A DNA stretch of 64,000 nt from G942493275 sp942493275 (GCA_942493275.1 OW818687.1:1178001-1242000); one strand, 5' to 3'; numbered from the stretch's first letter, positions 8,871 through 16,652 are shown. The notes: generated from the sequence alone by a model not told the origin. Translations and numbers: made by a program.

Positions 8871-9524
8871 GTGTCGCGGCTCTCGGTCGTGATTCCCGCG
8901 GTGCTGCTGTTCGTCTTCGCGCTCGGCGCGCCACTCCTTCCGCTGCAGCTCCCGTTCTTCACCTCAGTGCTCTCAGCCCGCTACTCGCTGGCGGAGGCCG
9001 CCGGACTGCCGCCCGCAACCATGCAGGCCATCGCCGAGGACGTACGCGTCTTCGTGGTAGCCGGTGAGGGCGAGCTTCCCGAGACGGTCGACGGTCGTCC
9101 CGCGTTCGACGCGAGCGCCGTGTCGCACCTGCGCGACGTGGCCGAGGTCATCTCGGCGGCGCGCACGCTCACCATCGCGCTGGGCCTCGGGCTCGCAGTC
9201 TGGGTCGTGGTCGCGGTGAGACGCGGTCGCTCCGGCGATGTCGGGCGCGCGCTGCTGCTCGCCGCGCTAGCCATCGCAATCGGGGTGGTGCTCGCGCTGG
9301 TGATCGCGGTAGTGGACTTCGGCGCGTTCTTCTCGGGATTCCACGCTCTGTTCTTCGCCGAGGGGACGTGGACTTTCCCCTACGATTCCCTGCTGATCCG
9401 CTTGTTCCCGGAGCCTTTCTGGACCGCCGCCGGACTGTCGTGGGCGGCCGGAATCGCTGTACTTGCGACGGCCTACGGCGTCGCGGGTGGCGTGCTCGTG
9501 CGCCGTGAGAGGATTCGTGCTTAG
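8871..9524 (+). CDS. TIGR01906/DUF1461-like integral membrane protein
   Basis: A 217-residue membrane protein with an N-terminal helix, an extracytoplasmic loop of about 70 residues, then helices near residues 100-118, 124-146 and 185-207. The order of an Arg-Tyr-Ser-Leu segment, HLRDV and FSGFHALFFAEGTW followed by LIRLFPEPFW matches the TIGR01906/DUF1461 family by recall. The biochemical role of that family is unknown. GTG at 8871 lies 3 nt after the cyclase stop. Confidence 0.7.
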   Translation: MSRLSVVIPAVLLFVFALGAPLLPLQLPFFTSVLSARYSLAEAAGLPPATMQAIAEDVRVFVVAGEGELPETVDGRPAFDASAVSHLRDVAEVISAARTLTIALGLGLAVWVVVAVRRGRSGDVGRALLLAALAIAIGVVLALVIAVVDFGAFFSGFHALFFAEGTWTFPYDSLLIRLFPEPFWTAAGLSWAAGIAVLATAYGVAGGVLVRRERIRA

Positions 9525-9544
9525 GCCCCTCACGACGTGAGTGC

Positions 9545-9572
9545 GTGACAAAAGCGCGCGCAGGTGTAGACT
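9545..9572 (+). promoter_or_regulatory. Candidate promoter for the DUF5679-type gene
   Basis: GTGACA (9545-9550), a 16-nt spacer and TAGACT (9567-9572). It leaves a 5' leader of about 95 nt before the ATG at 9677, in which AAAGGTCCGCTCA (9592-9604) also occurs; that 13-mer recurs upstream of dnaB. Confidence 0.4.
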
Positions 9573-9676
9573 TTCTCTTGGGGAGCGGGCAAAAGGTCCG
9601 CTCAAGGGGGTGGATTCCAAGGGCACGATCACCGCCGATCGAGCTTACGGATCACCGCTCAAGGAGGTGACTGCGC

Positions 9677-9829
9677 ATGGCCGTTGAAGCGTACTGCGTC
9701 AAGTGCAAGGCGAAGAAGGACATGGTTGATCCCCAGGAAGTCACGATGAAGAACGGGCGTCCCGCGATGCAGGGCACGTGCCCCGAGTGTGGCACTAAGA
9801 TGAACAAGATCCTGCCGAGCAAGAAGTAG
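9677..9829 (+). CDS. DUF5679-like zinc-ribbon protein (50 aa)
   Basis: A 50-residue basic protein with two CxxC pairs (CVKC at residues 7-10 and CPEC at 35-38), which makes it a single zinc ribbon of the DUF5679 type. These small proteins are common in Actinobacteria and Chloroflexi and have no established role; the lysine-rich ends would suit nucleic-acid or ribosome binding, which is inference. The start is supported by AAGGAGG 9 nt before the ATG, and a strong hairpin terminator follows. Confidence 0.8.
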   Translation: MAVEAYCVKCKAKKDMVDPQEVTMKNGRPAMQGTCPECGTKMNKILPSKK

Positions 9830-9853
9830 CTCCGGTTCGCGTTCTTCTTTACG

Positions 9854-9897
9854 GACGCCGCAGGCCCGAGAGGGCCGGCGGCGTCTCTGCTTTTCTA
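9854..9897 (+). terminator. Rho-independent terminator
   Basis: GACGCCG and CGGCGTC arms enclosing GGCCC/GGGCC, followed by the T-rich CTGCTTTTCT. It ends the zinc-ribbon transcript just before the trk promoter. Confidence 0.75.
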
Positions 9898-9901
9898 GGC
9901 G

Positions 9902-9930
9902 TTGACAGTGTATATACGCAGGCGTAGCGT
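9902..9930 (+). promoter_or_regulatory. Promoter of the trk operon
   Basis: A perfect TTGACA (9902-9907), a 17-nt spacer and TAGCGT (9925-9930), about 50 nt before the first trkA start. Confidence 0.65.
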
Positions 9931-9981
9931 GCCACTGATGCGTGACGGTACCTCCCTCTGCGCGCGAAAGGTCGGGGTTCA

Positions 9982-10623
9982 ATGAACGTGATCGTGGTAG
10001 GGTGCGGGCGCGTGGGTTCGCAGCTCGCCACCCTGTTGTCGGTCGACGGACACAACGTGACCGTCATCGACAAAGAGGCGGACTCGTTCCGCCGTCTGGG
10101 CACGACCTTCAACGGCGTCACCATCAAGGGGCTCGGCTTCGATGAGGACGTCTTGATGGAGGCCAACATCGAGAACTGCGACGTCTTCGCCGCGGTGACC
10201 AACCTCGACAACACGAACCTTATGGCCGCCGAGGTGGCGCGCAAACTCTTCGGGGTCGAGCACGTTGTGGCACGTCTCTACAACCCCCAGCGCGAGCGCA
10301 CGTATCAGCAGCTCGACCTGGACTACGTGTGCGGCACGACGCTCGTGGCAGAACGACTGCTCGACAAGATCCAGGCCGGGCACGGCCATCACATCGACAC
10401 CTTCGGCGACGTGGAGATCGTCCTGTTCAAACTCGCTGCCGGATCCGCCGGCAAGAGGGTGAAGGAGCTCGACATCCCCGGCGAACTCATGGTGGCGATC
10501 ATCGCGCGCGGCAAGCACACGTTCATTCCCACGCCGGAGACCGTTCTCGAGTACGGGGACGTGGTCCGCGTCGCGATGAAGGACACCGCGATGCCGCACC
10601 TTCGCCGACACATGGAGGCGTGA
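9982..10623 (+). CDS. trkA: Trk potassium uptake regulatory subunit TrkA (first copy)
   Basis: A 213-residue cytoplasmic RCK protein that binds NAD(H) and gates a TrkH/KtrB-type potassium channel. The nucleotide fold opens with VVGCGRVGSQLA (residues 5-16), with an acidic residue at the end of the second strand (VIDKEAD). The C-terminal third is a TrkA_C domain ending in a GDVVRVA-like segment. It is half the size of E. coli TrkA, so two such copies equal one classical TrkA. A second, different trkA follows after 4 nt and trkH lies downstream in the same operon. Confidence 0.9.
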   Translation: MNVIVVGCGRVGSQLATLLSVDGHNVTVIDKEADSFRRLGTTFNGVTIKGLGFDEDVLMEANIENCDVFAAVTNLDNTNLMAAEVARKLFGVEHVVARLYNPQRERTYQQLDLDYVCGTTLVAERLLDKIQAGHGHHIDTFGDVEIVLFKLAAGSAGKRVKELDIPGELMVAIIARGKHTFIPTPETVLEYGDVVRVAMKDTAMPHLRRHMEA

Positions 10624-10627
10624 TCAG

Positions 10628-11296
10628 ATGTACATCGTGGTGAACGGTGGCGGCAAGATCGGATCCTATCTCGCACGCACGCTTATCGAGAGCGGCAACG
10701 ACGTCGCGATGATCGAGAAGCGAGCGGACATTGCCGAGAAGCTCACCACCGAGCTGCCCGGGTCGGCGCTGATCATCCTCGGCGATGGGTGCGATGCGGC
10801 GTTTCAGGAAGACGCAGGTGTGGGCCGCGCTGACGTGTTCGTCGCCGTCACGGGCGACGACGACGACAACCTGGTCTCGTGCCAGCTCGCGAAGGTCGCG
10901 TTCGGCATCCCGCGCGCTGTCTCTCGCGTCAACAATCCCAAGAATGAGCACATCTTCAACGCACTCGGCATCGAGGCGATCTCTTCCACCAACATCATCA
11001 GCCGGATGATCGAGGAGGAGGCGACCGTCGGAGACATTCGAACTCTCGCAGCGTTGCGCAAGGGCAACATGGCGATCGTCGAGATCGAGCTGCCGGTCGA
11101 CCGCTGCGTGGTCTGCGGGAAGCCGGTGTCTGAGCTGAAGCTCCCCAAGAACTGCGTACTCATCGCCGTCGTTCGCGAGGATGACGCGATGGAGGCGGTC
11201 AAGGGCGAGACGACTCTTGGACCGGGGGACACGGTGATTGCCTTCACGAGCGTCGATTCCGAGCGTGCGCTCAAGAAAGTCCTGACGGGGGAGTAG
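10628..11296 (+). CDS. Trk potassium uptake regulatory subunit TrkA (second copy)
   Basis: A 222-residue RCK protein with its own dinucleotide motif VVNGGGKIGSYLA at the N-terminus, VAVTGDDDDNL in the core and a TrkA_C domain at the C-terminus. Unlike the first copy it has a CVVCGKP motif around residue 160, a possible redox- or metal-responsive site; that suggestion is inference. It probably forms a hetero-oligomeric ring with the preceding subunit on the TrkH pore. The ATG is 4 nt after the preceding stop. Confidence 0.88.
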   Translation: MYIVVNGGGKIGSYLARTLIESGNDVAMIEKRADIAEKLTTELPGSALIILGDGCDAAFQEDAGVGRADVFVAVTGDDDDNLVSCQLAKVAFGIPRAVSRVNNPKNEHIFNALGIEAISSTNIISRMIEEEATVGDIRTLAALRKGNMAIVEIELPVDRCVVCGKPVSELKLPKNCVLIAVVREDDAMEAVKGETTLGPGDTVIAFTSVDSERALKKVLTGE

Positions 11297-11308
11297 GCGA
11301 ACACACTC

Positions 11309-11470
11309 ATGACCGAGCGAGTTGCCCGTACTGAAGGCTATCCGAGCCTGACCGCACGCGAGCACTGGGGGCGCTACGCCACCGGTGTCGGCGTCGAGGT
11401 CGCGTTCATCCTCACACTGACTGCAGTGGGCTTCCTCCTCGCGCTTATCGCGACGGTGATCTGGCTGTGA
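11309..11470 (+). CDS. Small single-helix membrane protein in trk operon (53 aa)
   Basis: A 53-residue ORF beginning MTERVARTEGYPS, with one hydrophobic helix at residues 29-53 and a charged amphipathic N-terminus. It fits the operon exactly: it starts 12 nt after trkA, and its TGA overlaps the GTG of trkH (GTGA), the usual sign of translational coupling. By position it could be a small accessory subunit of the potassium channel, like KdpF in Kdp; that role is inference and I recognise no family. Confidence 0.6.
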   Translation: MTERVARTEGYPSLTAREHWGRYATGVGVEVAFILTLTAVGFLLALIATVIWL

Positions 11471-12969
11471 TCATCAGGCCGCGCCGGGAAGACCACCTCG
11501 TAATCGGCAAGTACACCGGCAAGATCATCGTTGGCGTCGGCTTCCTGATGGTCATTCCGATGGTGACGTCGATTCTGTTCGGCGAGTGGGACACCGTCTT
11601 GGACTTCGTCATCTCGATAGCCGCCTGTATGTTCTTCGGCTACGGGGCGCAGGTGCTTTGTCGCACTGAGAATGACCTCGCCTGGAGCCACGGCCTCGTG
11701 GTCGCTTCAGGGTCGTGGATATGGGCGACCTTGATCGGTGCGCTGCCGCACTATCTGTCGGGTCACGAGGGCAGCTACCTCGACGCCATGTTCGACGTCA
11801 TGAGCGGCTACACCACCACGGGCCTCTATCTACTGCAGGACCTCGACCACATCAGTCTCGGGTTGAACATGTGGCGGCACGTCCTGACGTACGCAGGCGG
11901 CCAAGGCATCGTTGTCATCGCACTGACGTTCCTGTTCAAGGGGACGGCGGGAGCCTACAAGGTCTACGTGGGCGAGGGGAAGGACGAGCGTTTGCTCCCC
12001 AACGTCATCCAGACCGCACGCGCGATATGGTTGGTGTCGCTGGTGTATCTGGCCCTCGGTACCACTGCGCTTTTCGCCATCGGGCTGTTCAACGGGCAGG
12101 GGCCCGCCCGGGCGTTCCTCGACGGTATGTGGGTCTTCATGGGGGCATGGTCGACCGGCGGCTTCGCGCCGCAGTCTTACAACACCTTCTTCTATCACTC
12201 CTTGGCCTACGAGCTGGTTTCCATCGTCATCATGATTGCCGGCTCGTTCAACTTCGCCCTTCACTGGGCGGTGTGGACGGGCAACCGCAAAGAGATACGC
12301 CGCAACGTAGAGACGGTGAGCTTCTTCATCACCTTGAGCCTCACGACCCTCATCGCCACCTTCTGGCTGGCGAAGGAGGGCGTCTACCCCGACGCGATGT
12401 CGCTGTTCCGAAAGGTCTTCTACCAACTCGCTTCAGGGCACACGACCACAGGCTTTTCGACGATCTACGCCAAGCAGTTCGTGGTGCAGTGGGGGCCGGT
12501 GGGCATGCTCGCGACGATCCTCGCGATGGCGATCGGCGCCTCGGCGTGCTCGACCGCCGGCGGTATCAAGGGCATCAGGGTCGGCATCATCTACAAGTCG
12601 TTCGTCGGCGAGATCAGGCGCTTGGTCGCTCCGGAGTCTGCGGTCGTGCGCGAGAAGTATCACCACGTTCGCGACAACTGGCTTGACGACGGAGTGGTGC
12701 GGGGTGCGATGGCGATCACGATCGCCTACGTCGCGCTCTACTTCCTGACCGGCCTGGTGGGTTCGCTGTACGGCTACGACTTCGTGCAGGCGCTGTTCGA
12801 GGGTGTCTCGGCGGGGTCGAACACAGGTCTGTCGTGCGGAGTCACCGATCCATCGATGCCCGTCGTGATGAAGGTCATGTTCGTGGCGGCGATGTGGATG
12901 GGCAGGCTGGAGTTCATGAGCGTGTTTGCCCTTATCGGATACGGCGTGTCAGTGGTAAGGGGGCGGTAG
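11467..12969 (+). CDS. trkH: Trk potassium uptake channel TrkH
   Basis: A 500-residue potassium-translocating membrane subunit with the fourfold pore repeats of the TrkH/KtrB family. Four filter-loop candidates are visible in order: SGYTTTGLYL, STGGFAPQSYN, SGHTTTGFSTIY and GSNTGLSCGVTD. The start is a GTG overlapping the stop of the 53-residue gene. Together with the two RCK subunits upstream it forms a potassium uptake system; an exported protein gene follows immediately. Confidence 0.93.
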   Translation: MIIRPRREDHLVIGKYTGKIIVGVGFLMVIPMVTSILFGEWDTVLDFVISIAACMFFGYGAQVLCRTENDLAWSHGLVVASGSWIWATLIGALPHYLSGHEGSYLDAMFDVMSGYTTTGLYLLQDLDHISLGLNMWRHVLTYAGGQGIVVIALTFLFKGTAGAYKVYVGEGKDERLLPNVIQTARAIWLVSLVYLALGTTALFAIGLFNGQGPARAFLDGMWVFMGAWSTGGFAPQSYNTFFYHSLAYELVSIVIMIAGSFNFALHWAVWTGNRKEIRRNVETVSFFITLSLTTLIATFWLAKEGVYPDAMSLFRKVFYQLASGHTTTGFSTIYAKQFVVQWGPVGMLATILAMAIGASACSTAGGIKGIRVGIIYKSFVGEIRRLVAPESAVVREKYHHVRDNWLDDGVVRGAMAITIAYVALYFLTGLVGSLYGYDFVQALFEGVSAGSNTGLSCGVTDPSMPVVMKVMFVAAMWMGRLEFMSVFALIGYGVSVVRGR

Positions 12970-12971
12970 TG

Positions 12972-13553
12972 ATGACGATCGCCCACACCATCATGGGTCT
13001 GGTGGTTGCGTTCACGCTGGTGATGCCGGCGTCCGCACTCGCGGTCGAGAGCGCACAGCCGAGTCCGAACGACCCCACGAGTGGTGAGCTCGTGGTGGAT
13101 GCGAAGAAGTGGGATGGCAAGTCCATCACCTTCACAGGCGAGGTGATCGCGGGGGCTCAGGAGCGCGGCGACTTCGCTTGGATCCACGTCAACGACGATG
13201 CGTACTATCTGGAAAACGTCGAAGAGGGTGCCGCTCTGGGTGGATACAACTCGGGCCATGCGATATGGCTTCCCGCCGATCTTACCGAGCAGATCACGTT
13301 CTACGGTGACCATGGCCATGAAGGAGACGTGGTCACAGTCATGGGCACGTTCAACGCTGCATGTGGCCAGCACGGCGGCGACATGGACATCCACGCCGAT
13401 TCGCTCGAAGTGGCGATCGTGGGTCGCGAGGCCGAGGATCCGGTGCGATCGTGGAAGGTACTGCTCGCGCTGGGTGTGACGGTTGCCGCAGGGGCGGCGT
13501 GGGCGGCTCATCGCAATGAGACTCGCATTCAGCGCCGGGGCGGAAGGTCCTGA
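12972..13553 (+). CDS. Exported protein with C-terminal anchor, possibly OB-fold
   Basis: A 193-residue protein with an N-terminal signal peptide (about residues 1-26, ending near ASALAVES), an extracytoplasmic domain of about 130 residues and a C-terminal helix at about 162-182 followed by basic residues. The segment DGKSITFTGEVIAGAQERGDFAWI and the later VVTVMGTF look like the beta-strands of an OB-fold lipid- or ligand-binding domain; this is a weak structural inference. ATG at 12972 has AAGGGGG about 8 nt upstream, partly inside trkH, and is probably cotranscribed with it. Confidence 0.65.
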   Translation: MTIAHTIMGLVVAFTLVMPASALAVESAQPSPNDPTSGELVVDAKKWDGKSITFTGEVIAGAQERGDFAWIHVNDDAYYLENVEEGAALGGYNSGHAIWLPADLTEQITFYGDHGHEGDVVTVMGTFNAACGQHGGDMDIHADSLEVAIVGREAEDPVRSWKVLLALGVTVAAGAAWAAHRNETRIQRRGGRS

Positions 13554-13624
13554 TTCAGGGAGCGGCGTCGATGACGCCGGCCTGATTGCGACGGGCGGTG
13601 TCGTGGCGTACACTTCATCACCGC

Positions 13625-13699
13625 GCGGGTGTAGTTCAATGGTAGAGCGTCAGCTTCCCAAGCTGAAAGTTGCCGGTTCGAGTCCGGTCACCCGCTCCA
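13625..13699 (+). tRNA. tRNA-Gly (anticodon CCC)
   Basis: A complete cloverleaf: acceptor GCGGGTG pairing with CACCCGC, D-arm around TAGTTCAATGGTAGA, anticodon stem TCAGC/GCTGA with loop TTCCCAA giving anticodon CCC, T-arm with GGTTCGAGTCC, discriminator T and an encoded CCA end. It is followed by its own terminator. Confidence 0.95.
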
Positions 13700-13711
13700 A
13701 TGACTTCCGAG

Positions 13712-13745
13712 GCGACCGTCGATCAGGCGGTCGCTTTCTGATCTT
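13712..13745 (+). terminator. Terminator after tRNA-Gly
   Basis: GCGACCG (13712-13718) pairs with CGGTCGC (13728-13734), followed by TTTCTGATCTTCTT. Confidence 0.7.
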
Positions 13746-13832
13746 CTTGCAGGAGATTGGCCGCGGTTGACGAACAGGTGTTCGTATCGGCCCCAAATCT
13801 CCCGCTCGCACCTGGACTGAGGTGTGAACGAC

Positions 13833-14756
13833 ATGCGATTCATCCTGTGCTTCGCCGTAGTGCTGTGCGCCCTGATGCCTGTTCCGGCCGGTGCTCTCGA
13901 TGGCGGCAGTGTGCTGCTTGGGTTCGGCTACTCGTACACCACGGCCTCCGGCGAGTCGCGCGTGCACCGTGGCGCAGATCTGGCGATGGCCTCGGGCGCG
14001 CCTGTTACGGCCCCCGCCGGGGGAACCGTCGCGTTCGCGGGCCGTGTTCCCGGCGCGGACGGCGGCACCGTGCTCGCCGTCTCGATCGATACTGCGCAGG
14101 GCCGCGTGACGCTGTTGCCGCTTGCTGCGCTGGACGTGCGTCGGGGCGCGACGGTCGATGCCGGCGATCGCATAGGCACTCTGGCGGGGACGGGAGATGC
14201 ATCGAGTTCGGCGCCGCACGTCCACGTCTCGCTGCGGTCCGGCGACTTGTACCTCGATCCGGAGTCACTGTTCGCCGTCGTGGCGCCCGTGCCGGCACCG
14301 GAGCCGACTCCGGAGAGCGCCCCCGTGCCGGTGGCTGCGCCGGTAGCTGGCGCTGCCACAGGTTCGGCACGGGCGGCGACCGCGAGGACTCCCGCGATCG
14401 AGATTGGGGCCGCAGGTGAACCGGTTGCGGTTCCTGCGCCGTCGCCCGCGACTGTGCCTGCACCGGTGCCCGTGCCGGTTGAAGGCGTGAGTGCGGCCCT
14501 GCAACCTGGCGTCGAACTCGCGCCCTTGTCGACATCGGCGCCGGTTCCGGCAGTAGCGGGCCCAGACGCTTTCGGGCTTGCGATGCGCCTGGGGAAGGGT
14601 CTCGCTGCGAACCCCATCGGGCTCGCGTCGGTGGTCAGCGCCGTGCTCATTCTCGGCTTCGTTCTCACTCGCCGCTCACTCGAGCGAAAGATGTGCTCGC
14701 ATCCGTCAGTGTCAGACCGGCTGGGCAAGATTGTTGCAGCAGCGGCGGGCCGGTGA
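13833..14756 (+). CDS. M23-like murein endopeptidase, membrane-anchored
   Basis: A 307-residue exported protein: signal peptide (about 1-22), LytM/M23 domain with the metal-binding motifs HRGAD (about residue 45) and HVHVS (about 129), then a Pro/Ala/Val-rich low-complexity linker (about 148-240) and a C-terminal helix (about 264-282) with a positively charged end. Both zinc motifs are intact, so hydrolytic activity on peptidoglycan cross-links is plausible. The linker would span the wall. ATG at 13833 is chosen over the GTG at 13824 because GAGG at 13819 is too close to the GTG. Confidence 0.8.
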   Translation: MRFILCFAVVLCALMPVPAGALDGGSVLLGFGYSYTTASGESRVHRGADLAMASGAPVTAPAGGTVAFAGRVPGADGGTVLAVSIDTAQGRVTLLPLAALDVRRGATVDAGDRIGTLAGTGDASSSAPHVHVSLRSGDLYLDPESLFAVVAPVPAPEPTPESAPVPVAAPVAGAATGSARAATARTPAIEIGAAGEPVAVPAPSPATVPAPVPVPVEGVSAALQPGVELAPLSTSAPVPAVAGPDAFGLAMRLGKGLAANPIGLASVVSAVLILGFVLTRRSLERKMCSHPSVSDRLGKIVAAAAGR

Positions 14757-14762
14757 TACACT
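14734..14762 (+). promoter_or_regulatory. Candidate promoter of the rpsF operon
   Basis: TTGCAG (14734-14739), a 17-nt spacer and TACACT (14757-14762), overlapping the 3' end of the M23-like gene. Confidence 0.5.
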
Positions 14763-14779
14763 CTGCGGGCTCAACTCCT

Positions 14780-14812
14780 GCCCCGGGCATGATGCCTTCA
14801 CAGTCCCGGGGC
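14780..14812 (+). promoter_or_regulatory. Stem-loop in rpsF leader
   Basis: GCCCCGGG (14780-14787) pairs perfectly with CCCGGGGC (14805-14812) across a 17-nt loop, followed by CCG, 24 nt before the rpsF start. S6:S18-binding autoregulatory leaders with a conserved CCG element are known at this position in many bacteria; whether this hairpin is one of them is not certain. Confidence 0.4.
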
Positions 14813-14835
14813 CGCCAGCCCAGAGGAGGTGACAA

Positions 14836-15129
14836 ATGAAGGCTTACGAGCTTCTGCTCCTGCTCAACCCATCCCTCGACGAGGAAACCCGTGCGGCGAC
14901 GCTGGACAAAGTCCAAGCGACGATCACCGCCGACGGGGGTGTTGTGGATTCCGTTGATTCGTGGGGCAAGCGCAAGCTTGCTTACGAGATCGCGAAGATG
15001 ACCGAGGGCGACTACGTTCTGGTCGATTTCCACACTACGCCGGCCGCCATCGCCGAGCTGGACCGCGTGCTGCACATCACCGACCCCGTGGTCCGCTACA
15101 TGCTCATCGCTCGCGAGGACAAGGAATAG
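14836..15129 (+). CDS. rpsF: 30S ribosomal protein S6
   Basis: A 97-residue S6 with the family pattern: YELLLLLNPSLDEE at the N-terminus, then WGKRKLAYEI and a YVLVDF segment, ending in VVRYMLIA. It sits at the 30S platform as a heterodimer with S18, whose gene is two places downstream. The start is backed by AGAGGAGGTGACAA. The length is normal for a bacterial S6 without an acidic tail. Confidence 0.97.
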   Translation: MKAYELLLLLNPSLDEETRAATLDKVQATITADGGVVDSVDSWGKRKLAYEIAKMTEGDYVLVDFHTTPAAIAELDRVLHITDPVVRYMLIAREDKE

Positions 15130-15199
15130 TCCGAACGAAGATGTGCACGCGGGCGGGGTCCGATACCCGGTCCGTGACTTACTTAAGGTGGTTTGAGAG

Positions 15200-15634
15200 A
15201 TGAGCATCAACCGAGTCGTTATCAGTGGCAACCTTACGCGCGATCCTGAGATGCGTGCGACGGCCAGCGGCATGTCCATCATGCAGCTTGGCATCGCCGT
15301 GAACGATCGCCGCAAGAACCAGCAGACCGGTGAGTGGGAAGACGTCCCCAACTTCTTCGACGTCGTGGTCTTCGGCACTCGTGGAGAGTCGCTCTCGCGA
15401 TTCCTCTCCAAGGGCTCGAAGGTCGCGATCGAAGGCAAGCTTCGTTGGCGCTCGTGGGAGACTCCCGACGGCGACAAGCGCAGCAAGGTCGAGATCATCG
15501 CGGACGACATCGAGTTCATGTCGACCCGTGGCGAAGGCGGCGGTGGCGGTGGCGGCAACTACGGTGGGCCCAGCGCGGGTTCCTCCAAGCCGGCGAACCC
15601 CGAGCCTCCGATCGACGACGACATCCCGTTCTAG
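15200..15634 (+). CDS. ssb: Single-stranded DNA-binding protein
   Basis: A 144-residue SSB: one OB-fold (about residues 1-108) starting SINRVVISGNLTRDPEMR, a Gly-rich linker and the acidic C-terminal tip DDDIPF that recruits replication and repair partners. Its position between rpsF and rpsR is the common bacterial arrangement. A 70-nt spacer precedes it, with AAGGTGG before the ATG. Confidence 0.97.
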   Translation: MSINRVVISGNLTRDPEMRATASGMSIMQLGIAVNDRRKNQQTGEWEDVPNFFDVVVFGTRGESLSRFLSKGSKVAIEGKLRWRSWETPDGDKRSKVEIIADDIEFMSTRGEGGGGGGGNYGGPSAGSSKPANPEPPIDDDIPF

Positions 15635-15703
15635 CGAGAACCACCCCGCGCCGAGAGGCGCTCGATTCGAATCCGCGAACGTTGCGGAAGGAGGTCAGAA
15701 GAT

Positions 15704-15964
15704 ATGTCCGATTATGGTCGCAAGCCCCGGCGTAAGTACTGCCAGTTCTGCAAGGACCACGTCGAGTACATCGACTACAAGGACTCGCAGATGCTGCGCA
15801 AGTACATGACCGACCGTGGCAAGATCAAGCCCCGCCGCGTGTCGGGCACCTGCGCCCAGCACCAGCACAAGTTGTCCATGGCCATCAAGCGCGCCCGTGA
15901 GATGGCGCTGCTGCCCTACACCGTGCCCGTCGTCAGTGGGCGCGTGGGTGGCCGTGGCCGCTAG
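15704..15964 (+). CDS. rpsR: 30S ribosomal protein S18 (zinc-type)
   Basis: An 86-residue S18 with the cysteine pattern of the zinc-binding (C+) form: CQFCKDH near residue 13 and GTCAQHQ near 49. The conserved core KYMTDRGKIKPRR is intact. Actinobacteria often carry a second, cysteine-free S18 for zinc limitation; none is seen here. AAGGAGGT precedes the ATG. Confidence 0.97.
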   Translation: MSDYGRKPRRKYCQFCKDHVEYIDYKDSQMLRKYMTDRGKIKPRRVSGTCAQHQHKLSMAIKRAREMALLPYTVPVVSGRVGGRGR

Positions 15965-15991
15965 GCCCGGCGCAGTCACTGAGGAGTAACC

Positions 15992-16594
15992 ATGAAGGTC
16001 ATCCTGTTGGAGGAACTCAAGGGTCGTGGCGGCGAAGGCGACGTAATCGATGTCGCCCGCGGTTTCGCGGTCAACTACCTGCTGCCCCGTAAGATCGCCA
16101 TCGAGGCGACTTCGGGCAATGTGAAGCAGCTTGAGCAGCGCATGCACAACATCAAGAAGCGTGAGGATTCGCGCATCTCTGATGCGAACTCCCTCGTGGC
16201 ATCGCTCGAGGGCAAGGTCGTCACGGTCGAGGCTCGTGTTGGTGAGGAAGGCCGTCTGTTCGGCTCGGTCACCACGCCGATGATCGAAGCGGCCATCAGC
16301 TCGCAGCTGGGCGTGGCCGTCGATCGCCGTAAGATCGAGACCCACGGTCACATCAAGGAGGTCGGTCCGCACGCGATCGGCATCCAGGTCTACCGTGACA
16401 TCAAGGTCAGCCTGACTGTCGAAGTCGTCGCTGAGGGCGCGGTCGCCACGACCGTCGTCTCCGAGGTCGAGGGCGTTGACGCCGAGGGCGAGGCGTTCGT
16501 CGAGGTGGTCGCAGAGACCGCCGAGCAGGCCGACGCCGACGTTGCCGTCGATGAGGCTGTCGAGGCTGCCGCCGAGGACGTCGAGTCCGAGTAA
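15992..16594 (+). CDS. rplI: 50S ribosomal protein L9 with acidic C-terminal extension
   Basis: L9, 200 residues. The N-terminal rRNA-binding domain (MKVILLEELKGRGGEGDVI, then NYLLPRKIA), the long connecting helix and the C-terminal domain (to about residue 150) are typical. After that comes an extension of about 45 residues made almost wholly of Ala, Val, Glu and Asp, absent from E. coli L9 (149 residues). The frame is open to a TAA with no sign of a frameshift, so the tail is genuine. The gene closes the ribosomal block and is followed by a terminator. Confidence 0.95.
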   Translation: MKVILLEELKGRGGEGDVIDVARGFAVNYLLPRKIAIEATSGNVKQLEQRMHNIKKREDSRISDANSLVASLEGKVVTVEARVGEEGRLFGSVTTPMIEAAISSQLGVAVDRRKIETHGHIKEVGPHAIGIQVYRDIKVSLTVEVVAEGAVATTVVSEVEGVDAEGEAFVEVVAETAEQADADVAVDEAVEAAAEDVESE

Positions 16595-16619
16595 GCAGCA
16601 TCTCAACGCTTATGCGCAA

Positions 16620-16652
16620 GAGGCGCCGTTCCGGTCATCGGAGCGGCGCCTC
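16620..16652 (+). terminator. Terminator after rplI
   Basis: GAGGCGCCG and CGGCGCCTC form a nine-pair stem around an inner TCCG/CGGA stem. The run of T after it is poor, so termination may be partial. Confidence 0.6.

Noticed and set aside
14281..14560. Pro/Ala-coding repeats in the M23-like gene as a CRISPR or tandem-repeat locus
   Set aside because: The repeats are short and irregular, keep the reading frame and encode a linker; there are no spacers or cas genes.
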